Shown here in pieces: positions 7,711 to 16,401 of a stretch of 64,000 nt of DNA. The stretch comes from [Clostridium] hylemonae DSM 15053. Its GTDB lineage: Bacteria > Bacillota > Clostridia > Lachnospirales > Lachnospiraceae. Position 1 is the first letter of the stretch. The number at the start of each line of letters is the position of its first letter. Below the pieces are notes generated by a model that saw nothing but the letters and a program-made list of their open reading frames with translations, was not told the DNA's origin and searched no databases. The stretch covers positions 1,426,001-1,490,000 of the forward strand of contig NZ_CP036524.1 of the NCBI RefSeq assembly GCF_008281175.1, given 5' to 3'. Made by a program: the position numbers and the translations under genes.

Positions 7711-8976
7711 TCACTGAAGCTCGGCTATTCTGGATACACCCACATATATCTCGGATATTTTGTACCATGTACGGTAATCGACGATCCCGGTCTCGGGGAG
7801 GCCGAATACGGACTGGAACTTGCGTACGGCAGCCTCCGTGGCAGGACCATATACACCGTCCGCGGTTATTTTTGGAATCGCCGGATATGCTCCGGCTATG
7901 ACATTGAGCTGTTCCTGCATCTGCAGCACCTTGTCGCCTGACGCGCCGATCTCAAGGTTATAACCGGGCCAGGAGGATGGGATACCGGACACGGCTTCTG
8001 CTGTATTAATGTACATATCGTCTCCGTAATAATAGCGGAGAATTTCAATAGGGCTGTATCCCTGATCGCCAAGCGATTTGCTGCCCCACTGAGTCATCCA
8101 GTTCGGACACTGTACCCGGCGTCCGTCGCAGTACTGCGTCAGGATCGGCTGGCGCACGTTCGGCCTGGAAAGATAGTTGGAAAATAATTCGTCTACGATC
8201 GCTGAGATCGTGTCAAAGAAGTTCCGTTCAGGGATCCATTTATGGTCAAATGCTGTTGAGGAAGTGATCGTAAAATCATATCCCTGGTTCCGGTACCATT
8301 CTGTATATACCCTGTTTAATGTAAAGGACATGATGGCAAGGACATTTGCCCGGATCGTGTCCTCCGGCCATGTGGCATATATTTCGCTGGAAGCCACATT
8401 TTTAATATAATCCTTGTATTTGACATAATAGTTCTGGGCTGTTGTATCTCTCGGGCTTCCGTCGTGGACAACGATATATTCGGGGACGACGACCCGGCTC
8501 AGAACGATTTCACCGCTCTCATCCACAGGTTTTATCTCCTCTTCCGGTATTTTGGGCGGATAAACGCCATATAATGTGTGTGCGGGTATTACAAATACGT
8601 TTTCCGCGTTTTCCGGATCGGTCAGGGGACGAAGCTGTATGTTCTGCAGCGCCGTAACGTCAGGAAGAATCTCTGCGCCGGCAATGCTGATCGGCTCAAA
8701 ACCGGGTGCATCGACCTGAAGTGTATACTCGGCATAAGGCTGCTCCTCTATGGCGGGGTTGAGGCTGTACTCCAGAGGCGGAGCAGCCAGCTCAACGGTA
8801 TCCGTCTGTCCGGAGGCATCTGTATTCAGCTGTTCCAGCTGGCTGTCGGGAACGCCGGTGTAAGAGATGGATATGGTAGCGTCATTGACGGGATAAGCCG
8901 TGACTTCGGATGTGATGCTGATCTTAAGCCGTCCTTTATCAGGTGTATCAGGCAGATTCGGGTTCATTTCATTCAT
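7711..8976 (-). CDS. SpoIID-like domain protein with peptidoglycan-binding domain
   Basis: A 421-residue protein of three parts. An N-terminal beta-sandwich-like segment (about 14-125) resembles carboxypeptidase-regulatory or Ig-like folds. A central SpoIID/LytB-like region (about 165-330) contains SSEIYATWPEDTIRANVLAI, the hallmark of the SpoIID amidase-enhancer family that acts on peptidoglycan. A C-terminal PG_binding_1 domain (about 345-408) carries the GDKVLQMQEQLN and DGVYGPATEAAVRKFQ repeats. No signal peptide is seen, which is odd for a wall protein; a role in the spore or mother cell, or an alternative export route, is possible. A GAGG site lies 10 bases before the ATG. Sporulation-linked function is inference from the domains. 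Confidence 0.8.
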   Translation of the reverse strand: MNEMNPNLPDTPDKGRLKISITSEVTAYPVNDATISISYTGVPDSQLEQLNTDASGQTDTVELAAPPLEYSLNPAIEEQPYAEYTLQVDAPGFEPISIAGAEILPDVTALQNIQLRPLTDPENAENVFVIPAHTLYGVYPPKIPEEEIKPVDESGEIVLSRVVVPEYIVVHDGSPRDTTAQNYYVKYKDYIKNVASSEIYATWPEDTIRANVLAIMSFTLNRVYTEWYRNQGYDFTITSSTAFDHKWIPERNFFDTISAIVDELFSNYLSRPNVRQPILTQYCDGRRVQCPNWMTQWGSKSLGDQGYSPIEILRYYYGDDMYINTAEAVSGIPSSWPGYNLEIGASGDKVLQMQEQLNVIAGAYPAIPKITADGVYGPATEAAVRKFQSVFGLPETGIVDYRTWYKISEIYVGVSRIAELQ

Positions 8977-9050
8977 GTCAGTACCTCGTAGAGACTCTGT
9001 TACTGTTATCTTATGTGAATGGAACCGGAAAAGTTACAGCAGATTAATGG

Positions 9051-9079
9051 TTGTGTATTTATATAGAATTGAATATAAT
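9051..9079 (+). promoter_or_regulatory. Predicted sigma-A promoter of the transglutaminase gene
   Basis: TTGTGT (9051-9056), 17-base spacer, TATAAT (9074-9079), 25 bases ahead of the ATG at 9105. The -35 is imperfect, the -10 perfect. Confidence 0.6.
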
Positions 9080-9104
9080 TATATGAAACAGTAAAGGAGC
9101 AGGC

Positions 9105-10325
9105 ATGGGAAGAAGAAAGAGAAAATCAGGATGCATCAGTGCCGTCATCGGTCTGGCCGTGATGTTCTGCATTGTCGTACTGGCTGCGATGGGAGGCTTC
9201 CTCGGCAAAGGCGTTAAAAAGGGTCTTGCGGAAGGCGTGGCAAAGGGGATGAACAGCGCGAGGCAGATCCCGTTTCAGGAGATTTCCATAACAGATGCGG
9301 AACTGGCCCAGAAATATTATTACCGGCAGCTTGACGAGGCGGAGCAGACTGCGTACAAAGAAATAGCCCAGGGAGTTAAGATGAATGTAGAAGAGATCTA
9401 CGTACACGCAGCCGACGCCGACAGGACCAACACAATATTCCAATATGTCCTGAAAGATTTTCCGGAGATATTCTGGTGCGACGGTACTACAAAGAGCACG
9501 TCGTACGAAGGCCAGGAGACTTATACAGTCCTTCAGCCTGTATACTCCTACGCAGAGGAAGAAAAGACGCGGAAAAAAGCGGAGATCGAGAGTGCCGTAA
9601 ACGACTGCCTCTCCGGCATCGGGGAAGGGGCATCGGACTATGATAAGATACTGTATGTGTATGAATATATTGTAGATACGGTAGATTACGATATTGCATC
9701 TGAGGATAATCAAAATATATACAGTGTGTTTGTCAACAAAAAATCCGTCTGTGCCGGGTATTCAAAAGCGACGCAGTATCTGCTGGAACGGCTCGGCGTA
9801 TTCTGTACTTACGTGACAGGGACGACATCCGGGGGACAGAGCCACGCGTGGAATCTCGTGAAATGCCGGGGAGACTACTACTATGTGGACACGACGTGGG
9901 GGGATCCTGTGTTTCAGGCGTCGGAGGGAGGAGAGATAGACCCTTCCTATATCAGCTATGATTATATGTGCTGCGACGATGAGGAGCTTAGAAAGACCCA
10001 TACGCCCGACACAGAAGTGCCGATGCCCGAGTGCGTCAAGATGGACTTTAATTACTATAATGTCAACGGAATGTATTATACGGAATATGACGGTGAAAAA
10101 GCGCTTCGCGCAATGAATGACGTGATCCTGGAAAAAGGCAATCCGGTCGTTTTCAAGTTTGCTGACAGGCGTCTTTATGAGCAGGGACGGGAGGACATCT
10201 TCGGAACCCAGATAAAACGTGCCGCGCAGAATCTGGCAGACTGGTACGGCCTGACAGAGGTTAAGTACCAGTATATGGATGAGGCGGAATTAAATAAGAT
10301 CACAATTTACTGGCAGTATAAATAA
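9105..10325 (+). CDS. Membrane-anchored transglutaminase-like protein
   Basis: 406 residues. A basic N-terminus is followed by one hydrophobic helix (about 10-32), so the rest faces the outside. The transglutaminase-like core has the Cys-His-Asp triad in order: Cys216 in KSVCAGYSKA, His247 in GGQSHAWN, Asp262 in YYVDTTWGDP, as in bacterial proteins thought to act as proteases or cross-linkers at the cell surface. The C-terminal about 100 residues match nothing I recognise. An AAAGGAG site precedes the ATG; the gene is monocistronic between its own promoter and terminator. The substrate is unknown. Confidence 0.85.
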   Translation: MGRRKRKSGCISAVIGLAVMFCIVVLAAMGGFLGKGVKKGLAEGVAKGMNSARQIPFQEISITDAELAQKYYYRQLDEAEQTAYKEIAQGVKMNVEEIYVHAADADRTNTIFQYVLKDFPEIFWCDGTTKSTSYEGQETYTVLQPVYSYAEEEKTRKKAEIESAVNDCLSGIGEGASDYDKILYVYEYIVDTVDYDIASEDNQNIYSVFVNKKSVCAGYSKATQYLLERLGVFCTYVTGTTSGGQSHAWNLVKCRGDYYYVDTTWGDPVFQASEGGEIDPSYISYDYMCCDDEELRKTHTPDTEVPMPECVKMDFNYYNVNGMYYTEYDGEKALRAMNDVILEKGNPVVFKFADRRLYEQGREDIFGTQIKRAAQNLADWYGLTEVKYQYMDEAELNKITIYWQYK

Positions 10326-10331
10326 AGAAAG

Positions 10332-10369
10332 GCTCCCCACTGTTCCGGAAGAACACAGGGGAGCTTTTT
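10332..10369 (+). terminator. Terminator after the transglutaminase gene
   Basis: GCTCCCC (10332-10338) pairs with GGGGAGC (10358-10364), extended by AAG on the left against the T-run that follows. The next gene converges from the right, and the A-rich left side may let it work in both directions. Confidence 0.75.
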
Positions 10370-10391
10370 GCCGCCGTATATTTTTACTTTA

Positions 10392-10898
10392 TCATAAAGA
10401 GATCAGTTCAGCGCCAAGAGAATGCCTCATTCTCGAGACTATCTTATCCTTTGTAGTCTGAAAAACCGCGGAGAACTCGGAGGATATACAGTCCTGCACC
10501 CGCTTTAAGTTACTTTCATCACTGGCGTTCAGACTCTTGCCGTCCTGTTCCTTGCGCATTTTTTCAACGGTTATGCCCTTCCACATCTTGAGCCATTCGC
10601 CGCAGTCTCTGGACTTCATGACCTGAATATATTCTCTGTCACGTACTTTGTTGGAGCTGTCGTACATTTCTTCCATTTCCGGTAATTCACGCATCAGTTC
10701 GTCTGCCTGGCCTTTGGTCAGAATAGACCGCATTTTGTCCTCGTGCTCGGTCTTCACGTACAGCATTGTCGTCGTATCACCCACCGGCTGGAGCCAGTAA
10801 TAGTTCTGTGGTTTGCTCATGAAGTCCGGAGTGCCGATCTTCTTGATAAAACAAACTTTACTGCAGCCATAAACAACAACGTCATTAACCTTATACAT
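10392..10898 (-). CDS. CarD-like transcriptional regulator
   Basis: 168 residues. The N-terminal about 65 residues (MYKVNDVVVYGCSKVCFI onward, with YYWLQPV and TTTMLYVKTE) match the CarD/CdnL/TRCF RNA-polymerase-interacting domain; the remainder is helical, as in CarD-type proteins that bind the polymerase beta subunit and stabilise open promoter complexes. It is shorter and more divergent in the C-terminal half than mycobacterial CarD. The gene stands alone, convergent with the transglutaminase gene and divergent from carA. A TATAAT-like element reading leftwards at 10975-10980 may belong to its promoter, but no good -35 accompanies it. Confidence 0.8.
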   Translation of the reverse strand: MYKVNDVVVYGCSKVCFIKKIGTPDFMSKPQNYYWLQPVGDTTTMLYVKTEHEDKMRSILTKGQADELMRELPEMEEMYDSSNKVRDREYIQVMKSRDCGEWLKMWKGITVEKMRKEQDGKSLNASDESNLKRVQDCISSEFSAVFQTTKDKIVSRMRHSLGAELISL

Positions 10899-11056
10899 AT
10901 ATACACCATACTTTCTTTAACTAAAGAGCCATTTGAAAAAGATCGAAATATTAAGCAAACAGCGGTTACTGTTCTATTATAGCATACTTTTTAAAGAATT
11001 ACTAACCCTGTGGAGACGAAAGACAAATCTGCCGCCCGAAAACAAAATATTTATAG

Positions 11057-11085
11057 TTGAAAAAACTCGGAAACTGTAGTATAAT
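11057..11085 (+). promoter_or_regulatory. carAB promoter
   Basis: TTGAAA (11057-11062), a 17-base spacer and TATAAT (11080-11085): a near-consensus sigma-A promoter about 158 bases ahead of carA, leaving a long untranslated leader. Confidence 0.8.
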
Positions 11086-11114
11086 TTTTACAATTTGTGC
11101 AGACAAAGATAGTC

Positions 11115-11196
11115 AGCAGCATATGGGGAGGCGGTTGTGCTTGCACACACTGCCTTTTATTCTGCGCAGACCGCATATTCGCAAAAGTGCTGCTGC
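11115..11196 (+). promoter_or_regulatory. Structured carA leader, possible attenuator
   Basis: AGCAGCA (11115-11121) can pair with TGCTGCT (11188-11194), enclosing a hairpin AGGCGGTTGTGC / GCACACACTGCCT (11129-11140 with 11143-11155, one bulge) followed by TTTTATT, and a palindrome TCTGCGCAGA (11161-11170). The inner hairpin with its T-run looks like a terminator and the outer pairing like a competing fold. No PyrR-binding consensus is evident, so the signal sensed is unknown. Confidence 0.35.
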
Positions 11197-11243
11197 CGTC
11201 AAGCCACAATAGTATACAGTTATGGAAGGGAAAGGGTGAATAT

Positions 11244-12314
11244 ATGAAAGCATTTCTTATATTGGAGGACGGAACCGTCTTTAGCGGAACCAGCATAGGT
11301 TCCAAAAGGGACATGATCAGTGAGATCGTGTTTAATACCTCGATGACAGGGTATCTTGAGGTGTTAACTGACCCTTCTTATGCCGGACAGGCCGTGGTTA
11401 TGACTTATCCGCTCATCGGCAATTATGGTATCACGCCGGATATGGAATCGAAGAAGGCGTGGCCGGACGGATATATTGTAAGAGAGTTATCCAGGATGCC
11501 CAGTAATTTCCGTTCTGCGGGTTCGATACAGGACTTTCTGGAGAAACAGGATATTCCGGGAATCGCAGGGGTCGACACTCGTGCTCTTACGAAGATCCTG
11601 AGAGAAAAGGGAACAATGAACGCTATGATCACCACCAATGAGAGCTATGACCTGGATGAGATCATTCCAAAATTAAAAGCCTACACAATAGGCGATGTCG
11701 TATCTGAAGTAACCTGCGGGGAAACTTATATCTTAGAAGGCAGCGGTCCGAAAGTGGCACTTATGGATTTCGGGGCGAAAAATAATATTGCCAGATCTTT
11801 AAATCGAAGAGGGTGTGAAGTGACTGTCTATCCGGCCGACACACCAGCTGAGACGATCATTCAATCTAATCCGGACGGAATCATGTTGTCAAACGGCCCT
11901 GGAGACCCGGCGGCCTGTGTGTCTGTCATTAAAGAAATCAAGAAACTGTACAATACGAACATACCGATCTTTGCGATCTGTCTTGGGCACCAGCTGATGG
12001 CGCTAGCCAACGGAGGGAAGACGTATAAGCTGAAATACGGACACCGCGGGGGAAATCATCCGGTGAAGGATCTGAGCAACAACCGGGTATACATTTCCTC
12101 ACAGAATCACGGATATGCCGTGGACGGCAGTTCCATGGACCCTGCAGTGGCCGAGGAGGCGTTTGTCAATGTAAACGACGGAACGAACGAAGGATTGTCC
12201 TATACCGGAAAGAACATATTCACCGTGCAGTTCCATCCGGAGGCATGTCCGGGCCCTCAGGATTCAGGTTACCTGTTTGACAGATTTATGGATATGATGA
12301 AAGGAGCAAAATAA
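11244..12314 (+). CDS. carA: Carbamoyl phosphate synthase, small (glutaminase) subunit
   Basis: Hydrolyses glutamine and passes ammonia to CarB for carbamoyl phosphate, used for pyrimidines and arginine. The ATG at 11244 is chosen because the conserved N-terminus MKAFLILEDGTVFSGTSIG begins here, with GGGAAAGGG just upstream; the longer frame to 11097 includes leader sequence. The class I glutamine amidotransferase domain (about 170-350) has LSNGPGDP, the nucleophile Cys in FAICLGHQLMAL, and the His-x-Glu of VQFHPEACPGP. 356 residues. The stop overlaps the carB start (TAATG), so the subunits are translationally coupled. Confidence 0.96.
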   Translation: MKAFLILEDGTVFSGTSIGSKRDMISEIVFNTSMTGYLEVLTDPSYAGQAVVMTYPLIGNYGITPDMESKKAWPDGYIVRELSRMPSNFRSAGSIQDFLEKQDIPGIAGVDTRALTKILREKGTMNAMITTNESYDLDEIIPKLKAYTIGDVVSEVTCGETYILEGSGPKVALMDFGAKNNIARSLNRRGCEVTVYPADTPAETIIQSNPDGIMLSNGPGDPAACVSVIKEIKKLYNTNIPIFAICLGHQLMALANGGKTYKLKYGHRGGNHPVKDLSNNRVYISSQNHGYAVDGSSMDPAVAEEAFVNVNDGTNEGLSYTGKNIFTVQFHPEACPGPQDSGYLFDRFMDMMKGAK

Positions 12315-15300
12315 TGCCCAGAAATAAAGAGATCAAGAAAGTACTCGTGATAGGTTCCGGTCCCATTGTCATCGGGCAGGCCGCAGAGTTTGACTATGCG
12401 GGGACACAGGCGTGCCGTTCTCTGAAGGAAGAAGGGCTGGAAGTCGTCCTTTTGAACTCCAATCCGGCGACGATCATGACGGATAAGGATATCGCAGACC
12501 GTGTCTATATTGAACCGCTGACCGTCGAGGTAGTGGAGCAGCTCATATTGAAGGAGAAGCCGGACAGTGTGCTGCCGACTCTGGGAGGCCAGGCTGCCCT
12601 CAACCTTGCCATGGAGCTGGATGAAAATGGATTTCTCAGGAGAAATAACGTACGTCTCATCGGTACCACTACGGAGACGATCAAAAAAGCGGAGGACCGT
12701 CTGGAATTTAAGACGACGATGGAGAAGATCGGGGAGCCATGCGCGGCATCTCTCGTAGTGGAACATGTGGACGACGGGGTGAGATTTGCTGAAAAGATCG
12801 GCTATCCGGTCGTGCTCCGCCCGGCATATACGCTCGGGGGAAGCGGAGGCGGAATCGCAGGAGACAGAGAACAGCTTGTGGAGATACTGGAGAACGGACT
12901 CCGGCTTTCACGCGTGGGGCAGGTACTCGTTGAGCGCTGCATTGCAGGGTGGAAAGAGATCGAATACGAAGTGATGCGGGACGGAAACGGCAACTGCATC
13001 ACTGTGTGCAACATGGAAAATATTGATCCGGTAGGTGTGCATACCGGCGACAGTATCGTGGTGGCGCCGTCACAGACGCTCGGGGATAAAGAATATCAGA
13101 TGCTCCGTACCTCTGCGCTGAACATTATAAGCGAGCTGAATATCACCGGGGGCTGCAACGTGCAGTATGCGCTGCACCCGGATACATTTGAATACTGTGT
13201 CATAGAAGTGAATCCGCGTGTGAGCCGTTCGTCTGCGCTTGCTTCCAAGGCAACGGGATATCCGATCGCCAAGGTTGCCGCAAAGATCGCGCTCGGCTAC
13301 ACGCTGGATGAGATCAAAAATGCGGTCACGAAGAAGACGTACGCAAGCTTTGAGCCCATGCTTGACTATTGCGTCGTTAAGCTTCCCCGGCTTCCGTTTG
13401 ACAAGTTTATCAGCGCGAAGCGTACACTCACGACCCAGATGAAGGCGACCGGGGAGGTCATGAGCATCTGTGACAATTTTGAGGGGGCGCTCATGAAGGC
13501 GATCCGTTCCCTGGAGCAGCATGTGGACAGTCTGATGTCATACGATTTCTCCGGCTTGACAAAAGAGGAACTTCTGGAACAGCTGGAGACTGTGGACGAC
13601 ATGCGCATCTGGAGGATCGCGGAGGCGGTGCGCAAAGGGCTTACGTACGATGAGATCCACGGCGCGACAAAGATAGACAGGTGGTTTATCGACAAGATAG
13701 CCATACTCGTGGAGATGGAGCAGAAGCTTCAGAATACAACATTATCTGCCGAGGTGCTCCGGGAAGCAAAGCGGCTGGAGTTCCCGGACAATGTCATTGC
13801 CGGGCTCACAGGCAACACGGAACGGCAGATTCATGATATGCGGCATGAGTACGGGATAACGGCATCCTATAAGATGGTAGATACGTGCGCGGCCGAGTTT
13901 GCGGCCGAGACGCCGTATTATTACTCCGTGTTCGGCAGTGAGAATGAGGTGGAGGAGACCGGCGGGAGGAAAAAAGTGCTCGTGCTCGGTTCCGGCCCCA
14001 TCCGTATCGGACAGGGGATCGAATTTGACTTCTGTTCCGTTCACTGTACGTGGGCGTTTGCCAAAGAGGGGTATGAGACGATCATCGTCAACAACAACCC
14101 TGAGACGGTGAGCACGGACTTTGATATTGCAGATAAACTCTATTTTGAGCCGCTGACGCCGGAGGACGTAGAAAGTATCGTTGATCTGGAGAAACCGGAC
14201 GGGGCTGTGGTGCAGTTCGGAGGACAGACGGCCATAAAGCTCACGGAAGCGCTCATGAAGATGGGCGTTCCGATACTCGGAACATCTGCTGAGAATGTAG
14301 ATGCGGCGGAGGACAGGGAACGCTTTGATGAGATACTGGAGGCGTGCCGGATCCCGAGACCGACCGGAGGAACGGTATACACGGCAGAGGAAGCGAAAGA
14401 GGTGGCGAACCGTCTCGGCTATCCTGTGCTCGTACGGCCATCGTATGTGCTGGGCGGACAGGGCATGCAGATCGCCATCAATGACCACGATATTGACGAG
14501 TTTATCGGAATCATAAACCGGATAGCGCAGGATCATCCGATCCTGGTAGACAAGTATCTGCAGGGCAAGGAGATAGAAGTCGACGCGGTGTGCGACGGGG
14601 AGGATATCCTGATCCCGGGGATCATGGAGCATATTGAGCGGGCCGGCATCCATTCCGGCGACAGTATCTCCGTCTATCCGGCACAGAGTATCTCTGAAAA
14701 AACGAAAAAGACGATAGAAGATTATACGCGGAAGCTGGCGCAGTCTCTGCATGTTATCGGTCTGATCAACATTCAGTTTATCGTCTGCGGCGAGGATGTC
14801 TATGTCATTGAAGTGAATCCCCGTTCCAGCCGTACGGTGCCTTATATCAGCAAGGTGACGGGCATACCGATCGTGCCGCTGGCAACAAAGGTCATCATCG
14901 GCGGTAAACTGAAAGACCTCGGTTATACGCCCGGGCTTCAGCCGGAGGCTGATTACTACGCGGTGAAGATGCCGGTGTTCTCGTTCGAGAAAATCCGCGG
15001 GGCAGATATAAGCCTCGGGCCGGAGATGAAATCCACAGGCGAGTGTCTCGGAATAGCGAAGACTTTCGACGAAGCACTCTATAAAGCGTTTCTCGGGGCC
15101 GGGATCAAGCTGCCGAAGTATAAAAATATGATCATCACGGTACGTGACGAAGATAAGCCGGAGGCAGTGGAGATCGGGCGCCGTTTTGAGAAGATCGGGT
15201 ACCGCATTTTCGCCACGCGCAGTACGGCGGAAGCCATGAATAAGGCAGGAGTGAAGGCAAACCCGGTCAATAAGATAGAGCAGGAATCTCCGAATCTGAT

Positions 15301-15511
15301 GGACCTGATCCTCGGCCACAAGATCGATCTCGTCATCGATACGCCGCCTCAGGGAGCGGACCGGTCAAAGGACGGTTTTATCATAAGAAGGAATGCCGTT
15401 GAGACCGGCGTCAATGTGCTGACTGCGATAGATACCGCAGAAGCGCTCATCACAAGTCTTGAGAATACGGACATAAGAAAACTGACGCTCATAGATATAG
15501 CAAAGATATAA
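12314..15511 (+). CDS. carB: Carbamoyl phosphate synthase, large subunit
   Basis: 1065 residues, full length. Two homologous ATP-grasp halves are visible, each opening with a GSGPI(V/R)IGQ loop (near residues 12 and 560): the first makes carboxyphosphate and carbamate, the second phosphorylates carbamate. The C-terminal about 130 residues are the MGS-like allosteric domain (VEIGRRFEKIGYRIFATR onward), where UMP or ornithine bind in characterised enzymes. It overlaps carA by one base and is followed by a strong terminator, giving a clean two-gene operon. Long antisense open frames occur across it but are shadows of its codon use. Confidence 0.97.
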   Translation: MPRNKEIKKVLVIGSGPIVIGQAAEFDYAGTQACRSLKEEGLEVVLLNSNPATIMTDKDIADRVYIEPLTVEVVEQLILKEKPDSVLPTLGGQAALNLAMELDENGFLRRNNVRLIGTTTETIKKAEDRLEFKTTMEKIGEPCAASLVVEHVDDGVRFAEKIGYPVVLRPAYTLGGSGGGIAGDREQLVEILENGLRLSRVGQVLVERCIAGWKEIEYEVMRDGNGNCITVCNMENIDPVGVHTGDSIVVAPSQTLGDKEYQMLRTSALNIISELNITGGCNVQYALHPDTFEYCVIEVNPRVSRSSALASKATGYPIAKVAAKIALGYTLDEIKNAVTKKTYASFEPMLDYCVVKLPRLPFDKFISAKRTLTTQMKATGEVMSICDNFEGALMKAIRSLEQHVDSLMSYDFSGLTKEELLEQLETVDDMRIWRIAEAVRKGLTYDEIHGATKIDRWFIDKIAILVEMEQKLQNTTLSAEVLREAKRLEFPDNVIAGLTGNTERQIHDMRHEYGITASYKMVDTCAAEFAAETPYYYSVFGSENEVEETGGRKKVLVLGSGPIRIGQGIEFDFCSVHCTWAFAKEGYETIIVNNNPETVSTDFDIADKLYFEPLTPEDVESIVDLEKPDGAVVQFGGQTAIKLTEALMKMGVPILGTSAENVDAAEDRERFDEILEACRIPRPTGGTVYTAEEAKEVANRLGYPVLVRPSYVLGGQGMQIAINDHDIDEFIGIINRIAQDHPILVDKYLQGKEIEVDAVCDGEDILIPGIMEHIERAGIHSGDSISVYPAQSISEKTKKTIEDYTRKLAQSLHVIGLINIQFIVCGEDVYVIEVNPRSSRTVPYISKVTGIPIVPLATKVIIGGKLKDLGYTPGLQPEADYYAVKMPVFSFEKIRGADISLGPEMKSTGECLGIAKTFDEALYKAFLGAGIKLPKYKNMIITVRDEDKPEAVEIGRRFEKIGYRIFATRSTAEAMNKAGVKANPVNKIEQESPNLMDLILGHKIDLVIDTPPQGADRSKDGFIIRRNAVETGVNVLTAIDTAEALITSLENTDIRKLTLIDIAKI

Positions 15512-15514
15512 GAG

Positions 15515-15562
15515 AGATCGGGGCACGGCAATGCCAGAAGGAGCCGTGCCCCGATCTTGTGT
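15515..15562 (+). terminator. Terminator of carAB
   Basis: A perfect 15-bp stem, AGATCGGGGCACGGC (15515-15529) with GCCGTGCCCCGATCT (15543-15557), followed by TGTGTATTGT. Stem very strong, T-run modest. Confidence 0.75.
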
Positions 15563-15723
15563 ATTGTGCCGGGGCAGAAGTTCAAATCCTCCGGCCGGAT
15601 GTTGCGTTTTGGAACAGAGAGGAAAAGTTAAGATTTATTGAATTTTCCGTGTTTTTTACACAAGGCGTGCAAAATATTGTAGAATATTTTCAGGATGAAA
15701 GATTTCAAAGAGTGGGAGCAGAC

Positions 15724-16401
15724 ATGATGTATAAAATATTGGTCGTTGAAGATGATATGACTATCGCGGGCGCGCTGGAGAGGCATTTGTCCAAGTGGGA
15801 TTATGAAGTCCGTTCGGTGGAAGACTTTAAGAATGTTATGAATGAGTTTGTAGAATATGATCCGCAGCTTGTACTGCTGGATATAGCGCTGCCGTTTTTT
15901 AACGGTTTTCACTGGTGCAATGAGATACGGAAGGTTTCAAAGGTGCCGATCATTTTTATCTCTTCTGCAAATGACAATATGAACATTGTTATGGCCATGA
16001 ATATGGGCGGGGATGAATTTATTGAAAAACCGTTTGACTTGAATGTGGTGACAGCGAAAGTGCAGGCGCTGCTTCGGAGGACGTATTCGTTTCAGGGAGC
16101 TCTCAATGTGATCGAACATAAGGGCGTGCTGCTCAATCTCAATGATGCCGCTGTCATATACCGGGAAAAGAAGCTGGAACTTACGAAGAATGAATTTAAG
16201 ATCCTGCAGTCGCTTATGGAACATGCAGGCCAGATCGTCTCCCGGGATGATATCATAGAGCGGCTTTGGGAAAGCGACGAGTTTATCGACGACAATACGC
16301 TCACCGTCAATGTGGCAAGGCTGCGCAAGCGGCTGGAGACGATAGGGCTCGGCGACATGATCACTACAAAAAAAGGGATAGGATATATGGTGGAAGTATG
16401 A
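15724..16401 (+). CDS. Bce-type response regulator
   Basis: OmpR-family regulator of 225 residues. The receiver has Asp53 in LVLLDIALPFFNG and the FIEKPFD lysine; the C-terminal winged helix ends in TTKKGIGYMVE. The start is one of two adjacent ATGs at 15724 and 15727. The open frame reaches further upstream, but the receiver begins here. It overlaps the kinase by four bases (ATGA) and lies with the BceAB-type ABC genes, the usual four-gene antimicrobial-peptide detoxification module. The perfect box at 17426 ahead of the ABC genes is its probable target. Confidence 0.92.
   Translation: MMYKILVVEDDMTIAGALERHLSKWDYEVRSVEDFKNVMNEFVEYDPQLVLLDIALPFFNGFHWCNEIRKVSKVPIIFISSANDNMNIVMAMNMGGDEFIEKPFDLNVVTAKVQALLRRTYSFQGALNVIEHKGVLLNLNDAAVIYREKKLELTKNEFKILQSLMEHAGQIVSRDDIIERLWESDEFIDDNTLTVNVARLRKRLETIGLGDMITTKKGIGYMVEV

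Noticed and set aside
13742-15319. 525-codon open frame on the minus strand
   Set aside because: It lies wholly antisense to carB, has no ribosome site and no family likeness; it is a shadow of carB codon use.
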